This document shows, piece by piece, positions 25,974-35,757 of a stretch of DNA of 64,000 bases. The notes under the pieces were generated by a model that had not been told where the DNA came from, searched no databases, and saw nothing but the letters and a program-made list of their open reading frames with translations. Source of the stretch: JAWLCA01 sp041687395. Lineage in GTDB: Bacteria; Pseudomonadota; Alphaproteobacteria; Rhodobacterales; Rhodobacteraceae. The translations under genes were made by a program, and so were the position numbers. The stretch lies in the NCBI GenBank assembly GCA_041687395.1, contig JAWLCA010000011.1, positions 62,001-126,000 on the forward strand, written 5' to 3'. The first letter of the stretch is position 1; every line of letters starts with the position of its first letter.

Positions 25974-27200
25974 ATGTCAGCGTCCTTGGCCCCCACCCGC
26001 CCCCTGCCCTTTGTCGAGTTCGTCGCGCTGATGGCGATGCTGTTCGCGCTGACCGCACTGAGCATCGACGCCATGCTGCCCGCGCTGCCCAAAATCGCCG
26101 CCGACCTTTCGCCAGATGCGCCGAACGCCGTGCAACTCGTGGTGACAAGCTTCGTGCTGGGATTGGGTCTGGGCACGCTGATGATGGGGCCGCTGTCCGA
26201 TGCGCTGGGGCGGCGGCCGGTCATCGCAATGGGGATCTGCCTGTATCTGGTGGGCTGCCTTCTGGCTGCGCTGGCCGACACGCTGTGGCTGCTGCTGGCG
26301 GCGCGCGTGGTACAGGGGCTGGGAATCGCGGCACCACGGACGGCCGGGATCGCGCTGGTCCGCGACCTGTACGAGGGACGGCGCATGGCCAAGGTGATGT
26401 CGATCGTTATGACGATCTTCATCCTTGTGCCCGCAGCCGCGCCGTTCCTGGGCCAGATCGTCATCAGCCTTGCCGGATGGCGGGCAGTTTTCTGGGCCTT
26501 CATGCTGGCCGGGACACTGGCGCTGGCATGGTTCCTGCTGCGCCAGCCCGAGACCTTGCCGCCCGCCCGGCGACGCCCGTTCCGCGTCGGCACCATTCTT
26601 GCTGCGGGCCGAGAGGTGATCGGCCATCGCCGGGTGATGCTGCATATCGCGGCGCTGACGCTGGGGTTCGGACAGATGTTCGCGCTGCTGTCGGCCTCGC
26701 AGCCGATCTACGATCAGTATTTCGGCCGCGGCGACAGTTTCGCGGCGTGGTTCGCGGTGATGGCGTTGCTGGCCGGGACGGCCGGGATCATCAACGCCTC
26801 GCTGGTGATGCGGTTGGGCATGCGGCGACTGGCTACGCTGGCCTTCACCGCGCAGAGCGGGATCGCGGCTGTGGTGTTGCTGGTCACCCTTGCCGGGGCG
26901 GTGCCATCGGCGCTGGAGTTCGCCACGTTCTTCGGCTGGTCGGTCACGGTGTTCTTCATGGCCGGGCTGGTCTTCGGCAACCTGAACGCCCTGACGCTGG
27001 AGCCGCTGGGCCATATCGCCGGGCTGGCTGCGGCCGTCGTGGGTGCGTTGTCCACCGTTGGCGCCGTCCTTGTGACGGTCCCGGTGGTGCTGGCCTTCGA
27101 CGGCACGCCGCTGCCGGTGATGATCGGGGTGCTGGTCGCCTCGGCCACCGCCGCGACGCTGATGCGGACCGAGGCGCGGATGCTGGATCAGACGCTGTAG
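25974..27200 (+). CDS. MFS drug-resistance transporter, Bcr/CflA type
   Basis: The protein has 408 residues and 12 predicted TM helices. Motif A between TM2 and TM3 is GPLSDALGRRPVIAMGICLY. The N-terminal TM1 contains ALSIDAMLPALP, usual for Bcr/CflA exporters. It likely exports drugs or metabolites by proton antiport. It follows soeC by 67 bases on the same strand and may read through from it, but no functional link is shown. Confidence 0.88.
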   Translation: MSASLAPTRPLPFVEFVALMAMLFALTALSIDAMLPALPKIAADLSPDAPNAVQLVVTSFVLGLGLGTLMMGPLSDALGRRPVIAMGICLYLVGCLLAALADTLWLLLAARVVQGLGIAAPRTAGIALVRDLYEGRRMAKVMSIVMTIFILVPAAAPFLGQIVISLAGWRAVFWAFMLAGTLALAWFLLRQPETLPPARRRPFRVGTILAAGREVIGHRRVMLHIAALTLGFGQMFALLSASQPIYDQYFGRGDSFAAWFAVMALLAGTAGIINASLVMRLGMRRLATLAFTAQSGIAAVVLLVTLAGAVPSALEFATFFGWSVTVFFMAGLVFGNLNALTLEPLGHIAGLAAAVVGALSTVGAVLVTVPVVLAFDGTPLPVMIGVLVASATAATLMRTEARMLDQTL

Positions 27201-27320
27201 GCAGCCGCCAGCAGAAGGGTGGCTTGCGCTTTCTCGGACCACGTCGGACGGAGGCTGCCGGAAAAACGCCTGTGCCGTTCGCACGGCGGTGCGAGGATCA
27301 ACCGGGTGAAACCGCCCAAC

Positions 27321-30300
27321 TCATGCCTTTTCGACCTGCCGCACTTTTTCGGCCAGATCGCGGGCGATGCCGTAGGCGCCCTTGATCTTGTCGGCCTCAC
27401 GCGACCAGTCGCGGCGTACGATCACCTTGTTGTCGCGGAGCTTAGCCATCCCGCGTTCGCCCTGCAGATATTCCACCAGCCCCGCCGGATTGGCGAACTT
27501 GTCGTTGTGGAACTGCACCGTCGCCCCCTTAGGACCCGCGTCCAGCCGGGCGATGCCCGCGCGCTTGCAGGTCGCCTTGATCCGCACGATCAGAAGAAGC
27601 GTGTTCACCTCTTTTGGCAGCGCGCCGAAGCGGTCGATCAATTCGGCGGCGAAGCCCTCCAGTTCCACCTTGGTCGTCAGGCCGGACAGGCGGCGGTAAA
27701 GACCCAGCCGCACGTCGAGGTCGGGTACATAGTCTTCAGGGATCATCACCGGCACGCCCAAGTTCAGCTGCGGCGACCATTCGCCCTCGTCCGACAGCTC
27801 CTGCAACTCGCCGGACCGGATGCGGCTGATGGTCTCCTCCAGCATCTGCTGGTACAATTCATACCCCACCTCGCGGATGTGGCCTGACTGCTCCTCGCCC
27901 AGGATGTTGCCCGCGCCGCGCAGGTCCATGTCCTGGCTGGCCAGCGTGAACCCGGCGCCAAGGCTGTCGAGGCTGCTGAGCAGCCGCAGACGCTTCATCG
28001 CCGCCGGCGTCAGCGGCGCGCGCGGCTTGGTGGTCAGGAAACAGTAAGCGCGGGTCTTGGCCCGGCCCACGCGGCCGCGAATCTGGTAAAGCTGCGCCAA
28101 CCCGAACATGTCGGCCCGGTGGATGACCATGGTGTTGGCGGTGGGAATGTCGAGGCCTGACTCCACGATGGTCGTGGCCAGAAGCACGTCGTACTTGCCG
28201 TCGTAGAAGGCGTTCATCCTGTCATCCAACTCGCCCGCCGCCATCTGCCCATGGGCGGTGACGAAACTGACCTCGGGCACCTGGTCGCGCAGGAACTCCT
28301 GTATCTCGGCCAGATCGCTGATCCGCGGGACGACATAGAAGGACTGCCCGCCGCGGTAATGCTCACGCAGAAGCGCCTCGCGGATGGTCACCGCGTCGAA
28401 CTCGCTGACATAGGTGCGGATCGCCAGCCGGTCGATCGGCGGCGTGCCGATCAGCGACAGATCCCGCACCCCGGTCAGTGAGAGCTGCAACGTGCGCGGG
28501 ATCGGCGTGGCGGTCAGGGTCAGCACGTGAATTTCCGACCGCATTTCCTTCAGCCGTTCCTTGTGGCCGACGCCGAAATGCTGTTCCTCATCGATCACCA
28601 GAAGGCCAAGGTTGCGGAACTTCACCCCCTTTGCCAGCAGCGCGTGGGTGCCGATCACGATATCGACCGTACCGTCGGCCAGGCCCGAGCGCGTTTCCGC
28701 CGCCTGTTTGGCCGAGACGAACCGCGACAGTTGCCGGACCTTGACCGGAAAGCCCCGGAAGCGCTCGGCAAAGCTGGCGTAGTGCTGACGCGACAGAAGC
28801 GTGGTCGGTGCGATGATCGCCACCTGCGCGCCCGACATGGCGGCGACAAAGGCAGCGCGCATGGCCACCTCAGTCTTGCCGAAGCCCACGTCGCCCACGA
28901 TCAGCCGGTCCATAGGGCGGCCCGCCGCCATGTCGGTCAGCACATCCTCGATCGCGGCCAGTTGGTCGTCGGTTTCCTGGTAGGGAAAGCGCGCGCAGAA
29001 GGCGTCCCACATCCCCTCGGGCGGGTCGAAGACAGGCGCCATGCGCAGCAGCCGTTCTGCGGCGATGCGGATCAGCTTGTCGGCGATCTGGCGGATGCGC
29101 TCCTTGAGGCGCGCCTTCTTGGCCTGCCAGGCGCCACCGCCCAACTTGTCGAGCAGCCCCTCCTCGTGCCCGAACCGGGACAGCAATTCGATGTTCTCGA
29201 CCGGCAGATACAACCGGTCGCCGCCTGCATATTCGAGCGCCACGCATTCGTGGGGTGCCCCCAGCGCAGTGATCGTCTCCAACCCGGTGTAGCGGCCGAC
29301 GCCATGATCGACGTGAACCACCAGATCGCCGGGTGACAGGCTCTGCGCCTCGGTCAGGAAGTTCTCGGCCCGCCGCTTGCGCCTCGGGGCCCGGATCAGG
29401 CGGTCGCCAAGCACATCCTGTTCGGCGATGACGGTCAGGCCCGGCGCCTCGAACCCGTGTTCGAGCGCCAGTGTGGCCAGGAACAGCCCGCCCTTGCCCT
29501 GCGGCACCGCGCGGAAGTCGGTGGCGATCTGCGCGCCACTCACGCCCTGATCCTCCAGCAGGCCCTGCAGACGCTCGCGCGCGCCGTCAGAATAAGCGGC
29601 CAGCACGACCTGGCTCTGCGCGAGACGCGCGGAAAGGTGATCGGCGAGGGCACCGAACAGGTTGATCTTTTCCTGCTGGCGTTCCGGCGCGAAGTTGCGG
29701 CCCAGACGGCCGCCGGCGTCCAGGACGCCCGGCCCCTGGCCCTGCGGCATTGGCGACAGCTGGATCACCCGATGCGCCGCTGTCGCTGCCTCCCACCCCG
29801 CGTCGTCGAGGTAAAGCAGCCCCGGCGGGCAGGGTTTGTAGATCGTCTCGCCCCGCCGCACCGTCATTGCTTCGCGCCGGGCGTCATACTGATCGGCGAT
29901 GCCATCCCAACGGTTCAGACGTGCGGGCGTCACCTGATCGTCCAGCATCACGCTTGTGCCCGGCAGGTAGTCGAACAGCGTCTCCATCCGGTCGTGGAAG
30001 AACGGCAGCCAGTGTTCCATCCCGGCGTGCTTGCGCCCGGCGCTGACGGCCTCATACAACGGGTCGTCGGTACCGGCCGCGCCGAACTCCATGCGGTAGT
30101 TCTGCCGGAACCGGGTGATCGCGGCCTCATCAAGGATGATCTCGGATACCGGCGACAGCTCGACCGCATCCAGTTTTTCTGTCGTCCGCTGCGTCGCAGG
30201 GTCGAACCGCCGGGCGCTGTCAAGCTGGTCGCCGAACAGATCCAGCCGAACCGGCCCGCCGGCGCCCGGCGGGAATATGTCGATGATCCCGCCGCGCACG

Positions 30301-30773
30301 GCATAATCGCCGGGCTCGGTCACAGTGGGCGACTGAGAGAAGCCCATTCGGACAAGGAACTTCCGCAGCGCCCCCTCATCCACCCGGCGCCCCACTTGCG
30401 CGGTGAACGACGCCTCGCACAGCACGTCGCGCGCCGGTAGGCGCTGTGTCGCGGCCGACACCGTGGTCAGCAGCACGAACGGTCCCGGAACCCCATGGGC
30501 AAGGGCTGCCAGCGTTGCCATTCGCGTCGCCGCGATCTCGGGGTTGGGCGAGACGCGGTCATAGGGCAGACAATCCCAGGCCGGGAAATCCAGCACCAGA
30601 ACCTCGGGCGCGAAGAAGGCCAGCGCCGCACGCATCGCCGCCATCCGCTTGTCATCTCGCGCGACATGAAGCACAGGCGCGCCGGATTTCTCCAGCTCGC
30701 GCGCGAGCAGCAATGCATCGAAGCCCTCAGGCGCACCGCCCAGGATGATGCGGGGGAAAATTTTGGCAGTCAT
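27321..30773 (-). CDS. mfd: Transcription-repair coupling factor
   Basis: The protein has 1150 residues, the usual Mfd length. The order is a UvrB-like N-terminal region, the RNA polymerase-interacting CarD-like module (LSPGDLVVHVDHGVGRYTGL, near 500), the RecG-like translocase with Walker A GDVGFGKTEVA and the DEEQ box (VIDEEQHFGV), and the C-terminal TRCF domain. Mfd removes stalled RNA polymerase and recruits UvrA. The ATG at 30773 was chosen; an in-frame start at 30908 would overlap the neighbouring gene. The ribosome site is weak. Confidence 0.96.
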   Translation of the reverse strand: MTAKIFPRIILGGAPEGFDALLLARELEKSGAPVLHVARDDKRMAAMRAALAFFAPEVLVLDFPAWDCLPYDRVSPNPEIAATRMATLAALAHGVPGPFVLLTTVSAATQRLPARDVLCEASFTAQVGRRVDEGALRKFLVRMGFSQSPTVTEPGDYAVRGGIIDIFPPGAGGPVRLDLFGDQLDSARRFDPATQRTTEKLDAVELSPVSEIILDEAAITRFRQNYRMEFGAAGTDDPLYEAVSAGRKHAGMEHWLPFFHDRMETLFDYLPGTSVMLDDQVTPARLNRWDGIADQYDARREAMTVRRGETIYKPCPPGLLYLDDAGWEAATAAHRVIQLSPMPQGQGPGVLDAGGRLGRNFAPERQQEKINLFGALADHLSARLAQSQVVLAAYSDGARERLQGLLEDQGVSGAQIATDFRAVPQGKGGLFLATLALEHGFEAPGLTVIAEQDVLGDRLIRAPRRKRRAENFLTEAQSLSPGDLVVHVDHGVGRYTGLETITALGAPHECVALEYAGGDRLYLPVENIELLSRFGHEEGLLDKLGGGAWQAKKARLKERIRQIADKLIRIAAERLLRMAPVFDPPEGMWDAFCARFPYQETDDQLAAIEDVLTDMAAGRPMDRLIVGDVGFGKTEVAMRAAFVAAMSGAQVAIIAPTTLLSRQHYASFAERFRGFPVKVRQLSRFVSAKQAAETRSGLADGTVDIVIGTHALLAKGVKFRNLGLLVIDEEQHFGVGHKERLKEMRSEIHVLTLTATPIPRTLQLSLTGVRDLSLIGTPPIDRLAIRTYVSEFDAVTIREALLREHYRGGQSFYVVPRISDLAEIQEFLRDQVPEVSFVTAHGQMAAGELDDRMNAFYDGKYDVLLATTIVESGLDIPTANTMVIHRADMFGLAQLYQIRGRVGRAKTRAYCFLTTKPRAPLTPAAMKRLRLLSSLDSLGAGFTLASQDMDLRGAGNILGEEQSGHIREVGYELYQQMLEETISRIRSGELQELSDEGEWSPQLNLGVPVMIPEDYVPDLDVRLGLYRRLSGLTTKVELEGFAAELIDRFGALPKEVNTLLLIVRIKATCKRAGIARLDAGPKGATVQFHNDKFANPAGLVEYLQGERGMAKLRDNKVIVRRDWSREADKIKGAYGIARDLAEKVRQVEKA

Positions 30774-30817
30774 GGCGGCGGACCTACGCGCTGCGGGCGG
30801 ATTGTCAATCCATCGCG

Positions 30818-31345
30818 TCAGAAGCCCGTCATCCCCGCACTCAGAATACTGTACATTCCCCAGACCGCGGTCAGGAAGATCGACAGCACCCCCAATCCTT
30901 GCGTCCACATCCGGTGCCGGGCCAGCCTGCGACCAAGCGTCTCGTTCACCATGTTCTCGGCAAGGATGCGGCGCGCGGTCGACAGGCGCATCACCGACAG
31001 CACCGCAATCGGCAGGGCGAGGAAGAACAGCGCCTGTGCCAGCTCAAGGCCGTAGAAGAAGCCCAGAAGCGCCAGCATCGTCAGCAGAGCCGAGCCGATG
31101 GCGATGAGCCACAGACCCGAAGAGTCAGCGAGGTGCAGCGCCCGGCGGGCATTGATCTGGGCCAGCCGGGTCATATCCTCGGCCGCCTGCCCGCCACGGC
31201 GGCGCGCCCGCTGGATCAGATCGAACGGCACGCCAAGGATCCAGTGGCTGGCCGACGACCACATGACGGCCACAGCGATCCAGTACCAGAGACTGGAGAA
31301 CGACCGGAAGTCGAGCAGTTCGAACACGTTGTTATACCAGCCCAA
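30818..31345 (-). CDS. Conserved membrane protein of unknown function
   Basis: The protein has 175 residues and about three or four TM helices: one near 19-38 (WYWIAVAVMWSSASHWILGV), two close together at about 100-136 and one at the C-terminus (LGVLSIFLTAVWGMYSILSA). The loop between is basic (RARRRGG). It is 44 bases upstream of mfd on the same strand. I have a memory of Rhodobacterales homologues labelled as a component of the SufBCD complex, but nothing in the sequence supports that function. Confidence 0.75.
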   Translation of the reverse strand: MGWYNNVFELLDFRSFSSLWYWIAVAVMWSSASHWILGVPFDLIQRARRRGGQAAEDMTRLAQINARRALHLADSSGLWLIAIGSALLTMLALLGFFYGLELAQALFFLALPIAVLSVMRLSTARRILAENMVNETLGRRLARHRMWTQGLGVLSIFLTAVWGMYSILSAGMTGF

Positions 31346-31459
31346 ACCCCGCCTCCGGCAGCAAATGCGGCGCGAGACTAGCCGCGCCTGCGGGCGAATG
31401 CCACCCTTGAGATGGGCCGCGCTTCATGCCACGAGAGCGGAAAGATCAAGGAAGCCGTC

Positions 31460-32461
31460 ATGCCCCCAGTCATCGCCCCTTTCCCTGCCGGCCGGTTCCG
31501 CCGGATGCGTCGGACCGCCGCCCTGCGCGATCTTTCGCAAGAAAATGTCCTGACCGTGAAGGATCTGATCTGGCCGATCTTTATCCGCGAGGGCGGTGGC
31601 CCGATCGAGCCGATCCCGTCGATGCCGGGCGTCGGGCGTTGCAGCCTGGACGATGCCGTGCGCGCGGCCGAAGAGGCGGCAGAACTGGGGATACCGGCGC
31701 TGTGCCTGTTTCCCTACATCGAAACCGGACGTAAGACAGAGGATTGCGCAGAGGCGTGGAGCCCCGACAACCTATCGAACCGGGCGATCCGCGCGATCAA
31801 GGCCGCGGTCCCCGAAGTGGCGGTGATGACCGACATCGCGCTCGACCCATACAACATCAACGGGCATGACGGGTTGGTGCGCGACGGCGTGATCCTGAAC
31901 GATGAGACCGTTGAGGCGCTGGTGAAGATGGCGCTGGCGCAGGCCGAGGCGGGCGCCGACATCCTCGGCCCCTCCGACATGATGGACGGGCGGATCGGCG
32001 CGATGCGGACGGCGCTGGAAGCGGCAGGGTGCAGCGACGTGACGATCCTGAGCTATGCCGCCAAATATGCCAGCGCCTTCTATGGCCCGTTTCGCGATGC
32101 GGTGGGCGCCTCTGGCGCGCTGAAGGGCGACAAGAAGACCTATCAGATGAACCCGGGCAATTCCGACGAGGCGCTGCGCCTGATCGCGCGCGATCTGTCC
32201 GAAGGCGCCGACATGGTGATGGTCAAGCCGGGAATGCCCTACCTGGATATCTGCCGCAGGGTGAAGGACGAATTTGGCGTCCCAACCTATGCCTACCAGG
32301 TCTCGGGCGAGTACGCGATGTTGAAGGGCGCGGCGGAACGCGGCTGGCTGGACGGTCCGCGGGTGATGATGGAAAGCCTGCTGGCCTTCAAGCGCGCAGG
32401 GTGTGACGGGATTCTGACCTATTTCGCCCCCGATGCGGCCCGCGCTCTACTGGCGGACTGA
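31460..32461 (+). CDS. hemB: Delta-aminolevulinic acid dehydratase (porphobilinogen synthase)
   Basis: The protein has 333 residues. The Schiff-base lysines are K202 in SYAAKYASAFYGPF and K256 in MVKPGMPYLD. The segment that holds cysteine zinc ligands in many HemB proteins reads IALDPYNINGHDG here, with Ala and Asp in place of Cys, so it is a zinc-independent form as known in pseudomonads and Rhodobacter. It condenses two 5-aminolevulinate molecules to porphobilinogen for haem and, in phototrophs, bacteriochlorophyll. The ATG at 31460 has AAGGA 7 bases before it; a start at 31412 would be longer and poorer. Confidence 0.96.
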   Translation: MPPVIAPFPAGRFRRMRRTAALRDLSQENVLTVKDLIWPIFIREGGGPIEPIPSMPGVGRCSLDDAVRAAEEAAELGIPALCLFPYIETGRKTEDCAEAWSPDNLSNRAIRAIKAAVPEVAVMTDIALDPYNINGHDGLVRDGVILNDETVEALVKMALAQAEAGADILGPSDMMDGRIGAMRTALEAAGCSDVTILSYAAKYASAFYGPFRDAVGASGALKGDKKTYQMNPGNSDEALRLIARDLSEGADMVMVKPGMPYLDICRRVKDEFGVPTYAYQVSGEYAMLKGAAERGWLDGPRVMMESLLAFKRAGCDGILTYFAPDAARALLAD

Positions 32462-32577
32462 GGGGCGGCAGCGGGCCGCTCACACACGTCGTGAGGAGGT
32501 GACAGCGCCTCTGCAATGCCCTATGCTTTGCGGCAATGGGGCGTTGAAGTCCCCTATATTGTGGTGAGGGCGGCAGA

Positions 32578-33165
32578 ATGGCACGGAATCTGACAGCAGA
32601 GATAGAGGGAACCCACCTGACGCGACGGGGGCTGATCGGCGGCGCGGGCGCAATGGCGCTTCTGGCCGGTTGCGCCAATCCGATCGGCGGCGATGGTGCC
32701 GCTCGGCTGGACGCGCGGGTGGATGCAACGCGCAACTTCCTGCTGAGCACGTATCCCGGCATGCGGGATGTCGAATCGCGCGCACAAGGCGTGCTGTGGA
32801 TGCCGCTGATCACCGAGGCAGGCTTTGGCTTCGGCGGGGCGTATGGTCATGGGGCGCTGCGGATCAACAACGTCTCGGTCGATTACTACTCTGCCGCCCG
32901 CGCGACCGTGGGCTTCCAGATCGGCGCACAGCAATACGCCCACGCGCTGTTCTTCATGTCCACTGAAACGCTCAACGAGTTCCGCCGGTCCGAGGGATGG
33001 GCGGTGTCGGCAGACGTGCGCTACGCAGTACCCGAGCGTGGGGCTGCAGCGGGGCTCGACTCGGTTACCCAGCAGGCGCCGGTCATCGCGGTGATCTTTG
33101 GCCAGTCAGGGCTGATCGCCGGGGCGACGCTGGGCGGCACCAAGTACACCCGGATCATTCCGTAG
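32578..33165 (+). CDS. SYLF/YSC84-domain lipoprotein with Tat-like signal
   Basis: The protein has 195 residues. It begins with a twin-arginine-like signal (LTRRGLIGG, Arg at 16-17) and ends the signal with LLAGC, a lipobox with Cys32. The mature part matches the SYLF (DUF500/YSC84) pattern: Ala-rich start, VLWMPLITEAGFGFGGAYGH, VDYYSAARATVGFQIGAQ, and a C-terminal GLIAGATLGGTKYTRI. SYLF domains bind lipids in eukaryotes; the bacterial role is unknown. The last codons overlap the convergent recN stop by 11 bases. Confidence 0.82.
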   Translation: MARNLTAEIEGTHLTRRGLIGGAGAMALLAGCANPIGGDGAARLDARVDATRNFLLSTYPGMRDVESRAQGVLWMPLITEAGFGFGGAYGHGALRINNVSVDYYSAARATVGFQIGAQQYAHALFFMSTETLNEFRRSEGWAVSADVRYAVPERGAAAGLDSVTQQAPVIAVIFGQSGLIAGATLGGTKYTRIIP

Positions 33166-34804
33166 GTTCGAGCAGAGCGCGGGCTGCGGCCCGTGCCGCC
33201 TGGGTGATCGTGTCGCCGGCCAGCATCCGAGCAATCTCATTGATGCGATCGGTGCTGTCCAACGGTGTGACCGTGGACAGCGTCTTGCCGTCCAGCACAC
33301 GCTTTTCAACTCTCCAGTGATGCGCGCCGCGGGCTGCGACCTGCGGACTGTGCGTGACGACCAGAACCTGCGCATCCGTTGCAAGCGACTGCAGCCGGCG
33401 CCCGACCGCATCCGCCGTGGCGCCGCCGACCCCGCGGTCAATCTCGTCGAAGATCATCGTGACGCCGGGCGTGGTGCCGGCCAGACACACCTTCAGTGCC
33501 AGAAGAAACCGCGACAATTCCCCGCCGGATGCGATCCGGTCAAGCGGTCCGGGCGGCGTGCCCGGGTTCGTCGTAACGGTAAAGGCAACGGCATCGCGCC
33601 CCTCCGGGCCGGGCTCTCCCGGTGATACCTCTGTCAGGAAATGTGCCCGGTCGAGTTTCAGGGAAGGCAGTTCCCGGGCCATCGCTGCGTCGAGCCGCCT
33701 TGCCGCCCCGTGACGCGCCTCTGTCAGTGCCGCGGCGGCACGATCATAGACAGCTTCGGCCTCTGACAACACCCCGCGCAGGCTTGAAATCCGGCCTGCG
33801 CCGTCGTCGATCCGGGCCAGCCGCGCCCGCAGATCCTCGGCGAAACCGCCCAGATCGTCCGGCGCGACGCCATGCTTGCGCGCCAGCGCGCGCAGCGCGA
33901 ACAGCCGCTCTTCCACGCGCTCCAGATCCAACGGGTCGAAGTCCAGCGACTCAAGGCAGGATTCGACGCCCTGCTGCGCCTCGCCCAGCTCGATGAGCGC
34001 CCGGTTCAATGCCGCAAGGGGTGCCTCAAGCCCGCCCTCGGCGCGATCGGCCGCGCCTTCCAGCCAGCGCAGCGCATCCCCCATGAGCCCCTCGGCCCCC
34101 TGATGCGACAGGGCGGTGTGCGCCTTGGCGATGTCCTCTCGGATTCGTGCGGCTCCCTGCATCAGGCGGCGGCGGGCATCCAGCTCTGCCTCTTCCCCCG
34201 GCTCTGGCGCGAGCCGGTCCAGTTCGGCCACAGCATGGCGCAGGAAATCCTCTTCCGTCCGCGCGGCCGACAGGGTCTGCTCTGCATCGCGTAGCGCACG
34301 TCGGGCGGCGGCCAGCGCCACCCAAGCCGCGCGGACCGGACCCAGATCGACGCCGGAAAAGGTATCGAGCAGAAGCCGGTGGCCGCGCGGGTTCAGCAGG
34401 CCACGATCATCCTGCTGGCCGTGAAGCTCCACCAGGCTATCCGACAGTTGCCGCAAAACCTCGCCACTGACGCGCCGGTCGTTCACCCAGGCGGTCTTGC
34501 GTCCCTCAGCCGTGTTCACGCGGCGCAGGATCAGATCCGCAAAGGTGGCAAGGCCCGCCGCGTCAAGGATCGCGTTTGCCGGATGGTCGGACGGCAGTTC
34601 AAAGACCGCCGTCACCTCGCCCTGACTGGCCCCGGGTCGCACCAGATCCGCACGCCCGCGCCAGCCCAGGACGAAGCCGAGCGCATCGAGCAGGATCGAC
34701 TTGCCGGCGCCGGTCTCGCCGGTCAGCACATTGAGACCGGGCTGAAACGTCAGGTCCAGCCGATCAATGATGAGCAGATCACGGATTTGCAGCCCGCGGA
34801 TCAT
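33155..34804 (-). CDS. recN: DNA repair protein RecN
   Basis: The protein has 549 residues with an SMC-like layout: N-terminal Walker A GETGAGKSILLDAL near 30, a long coiled coil in the centre, and C-terminal signature GGELSRFLLALK plus Walker B MIFDEIDRGVGG. It holds DNA ends or sisters together in double-strand break repair. It is the last gene of the run lpxC-bamD-recN, 10 bases after bamD. It overlaps the convergent SYLF gene. Confidence 0.96.
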   Translation of the reverse strand: MIRGLQIRDLLIIDRLDLTFQPGLNVLTGETGAGKSILLDALGFVLGWRGRADLVRPGASQGEVTAVFELPSDHPANAILDAAGLATFADLILRRVNTAEGRKTAWVNDRRVSGEVLRQLSDSLVELHGQQDDRGLLNPRGHRLLLDTFSGVDLGPVRAAWVALAAARRALRDAEQTLSAARTEEDFLRHAVAELDRLAPEPGEEAELDARRRLMQGAARIREDIAKAHTALSHQGAEGLMGDALRWLEGAADRAEGGLEAPLAALNRALIELGEAQQGVESCLESLDFDPLDLERVEERLFALRALARKHGVAPDDLGGFAEDLRARLARIDDGAGRISSLRGVLSEAEAVYDRAAAALTEARHGAARRLDAAMARELPSLKLDRAHFLTEVSPGEPGPEGRDAVAFTVTTNPGTPPGPLDRIASGGELSRFLLALKVCLAGTTPGVTMIFDEIDRGVGGATADAVGRRLQSLATDAQVLVVTHSPQVAARGAHHWRVEKRVLDGKTLSTVTPLDSTDRINEIARMLAGDTITQAARAAARALLEPTE

Positions 34805-34814
34805 CGCGAGACGA

Positions 34815-35654
34815 TCAGAGCCACTCGCCCTGGATCATCTGACGATAAACCGTGCGCAACCAGCCATCCCCACGCGCCTCGGGCGTCAGGCCCCGGCCGC
34901 GCAGCAGGTCGAAGCTGTCCTGATAGAACGGGCTCGACTGGAAGTTGTAGCCAAGGATCGCAGCCGCCGTCTGCGCCTCATCGGTGAAACCGAGCGCCAG
35001 ATAGCTTTCCACAAGCCGGTGCAGGGCTTCGGGCGTGTGGGTGGTGGTCTGGAACTCTTCGACCACAACGCGGAAGCGATTGATCGCGGACGTATAATGC
35101 CCGCGCTTCAAATAGTAGCGTCCGATCTCCATCTCCTTGGCGGCGAGATGGTTGAAGGCCAGATCGAACTTCAGCATTGCGGATCGGGCATATTCGGTAT
35201 CGGGGTAGCGCTCGATCACCTGCCGCAGGGCTTGCAGCGCCTGAAAGGTCAGCCCTTGATCGCGACCGATCGCGTCGATCTGGTCATAATAAGACAGCGC
35301 CAGAAGATATTGCGCATAGGCCGCGTCTTCGTCGGCCGGGTAGAAATCAAGGAACCGTTGCGCCGCTGCGCGGCTTTCCTCGTATTCCCGATCCCGGTGA
35401 TACCCGTAGGCCTGCATGATCAGGGCTCTGCGCGCCCATTCGGAATAGGGATAAAGCCGCTCCACCTCAGAAAAGTAGCGCACAGCCTCGGTGGCCTTGC
35501 GCTGAGTTTCCAGCTCGTATTCACCGCGGCGGTATATCTCTTCTGCTGTGAAGCTTTCGAGATTGGGCTCTTCCGTGCTGGAGCCGCAGGACGCCAGCAT
35601 CAACACGATCAGAACTGCCCCGACACCGCGTGCCCCGATCCTGCCGACTGCCAT
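34815..35654 (-). CDS. bamD: Outer membrane assembly lipoprotein BamD
   Basis: The protein has 279 residues. The signal peptide ends with the lipobox LMLASC (Cys23). The body is made of tetratricopeptide-like repeats, with YRRGEYELETQRKATEAVRY and RALIMQAYGYHRDREYEESR. BamD helps the BAM complex fold beta-barrel proteins into the outer membrane. It follows lpxC, a common Rhodobacterales order. Confidence 0.95.
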   Translation of the reverse strand: MAVGRIGARGVGAVLIVLMLASCGSSTEEPNLESFTAEEIYRRGEYELETQRKATEAVRYFSEVERLYPYSEWARRALIMQAYGYHRDREYEESRAAAQRFLDFYPADEDAAYAQYLLALSYYDQIDAIGRDQGLTFQALQALRQVIERYPDTEYARSAMLKFDLAFNHLAAKEMEIGRYYLKRGHYTSAINRFRVVVEEFQTTTHTPEALHRLVESYLALGFTDEAQTAAAILGYNFQSSPFYQDSFDLLRGRGLTPEARGDGWLRTVYRQMIQGEWL

Positions 35655-35757
35655 GTCTCGCTCACCCTCGTTCCGGGGCCTCGATCACCCCTGTTTGCGC
35701 TGTCGTAGCACAGAAAAATCCGGGGCGCAAAATGCCTTTGGCCGTTTCAGAAAAGCC

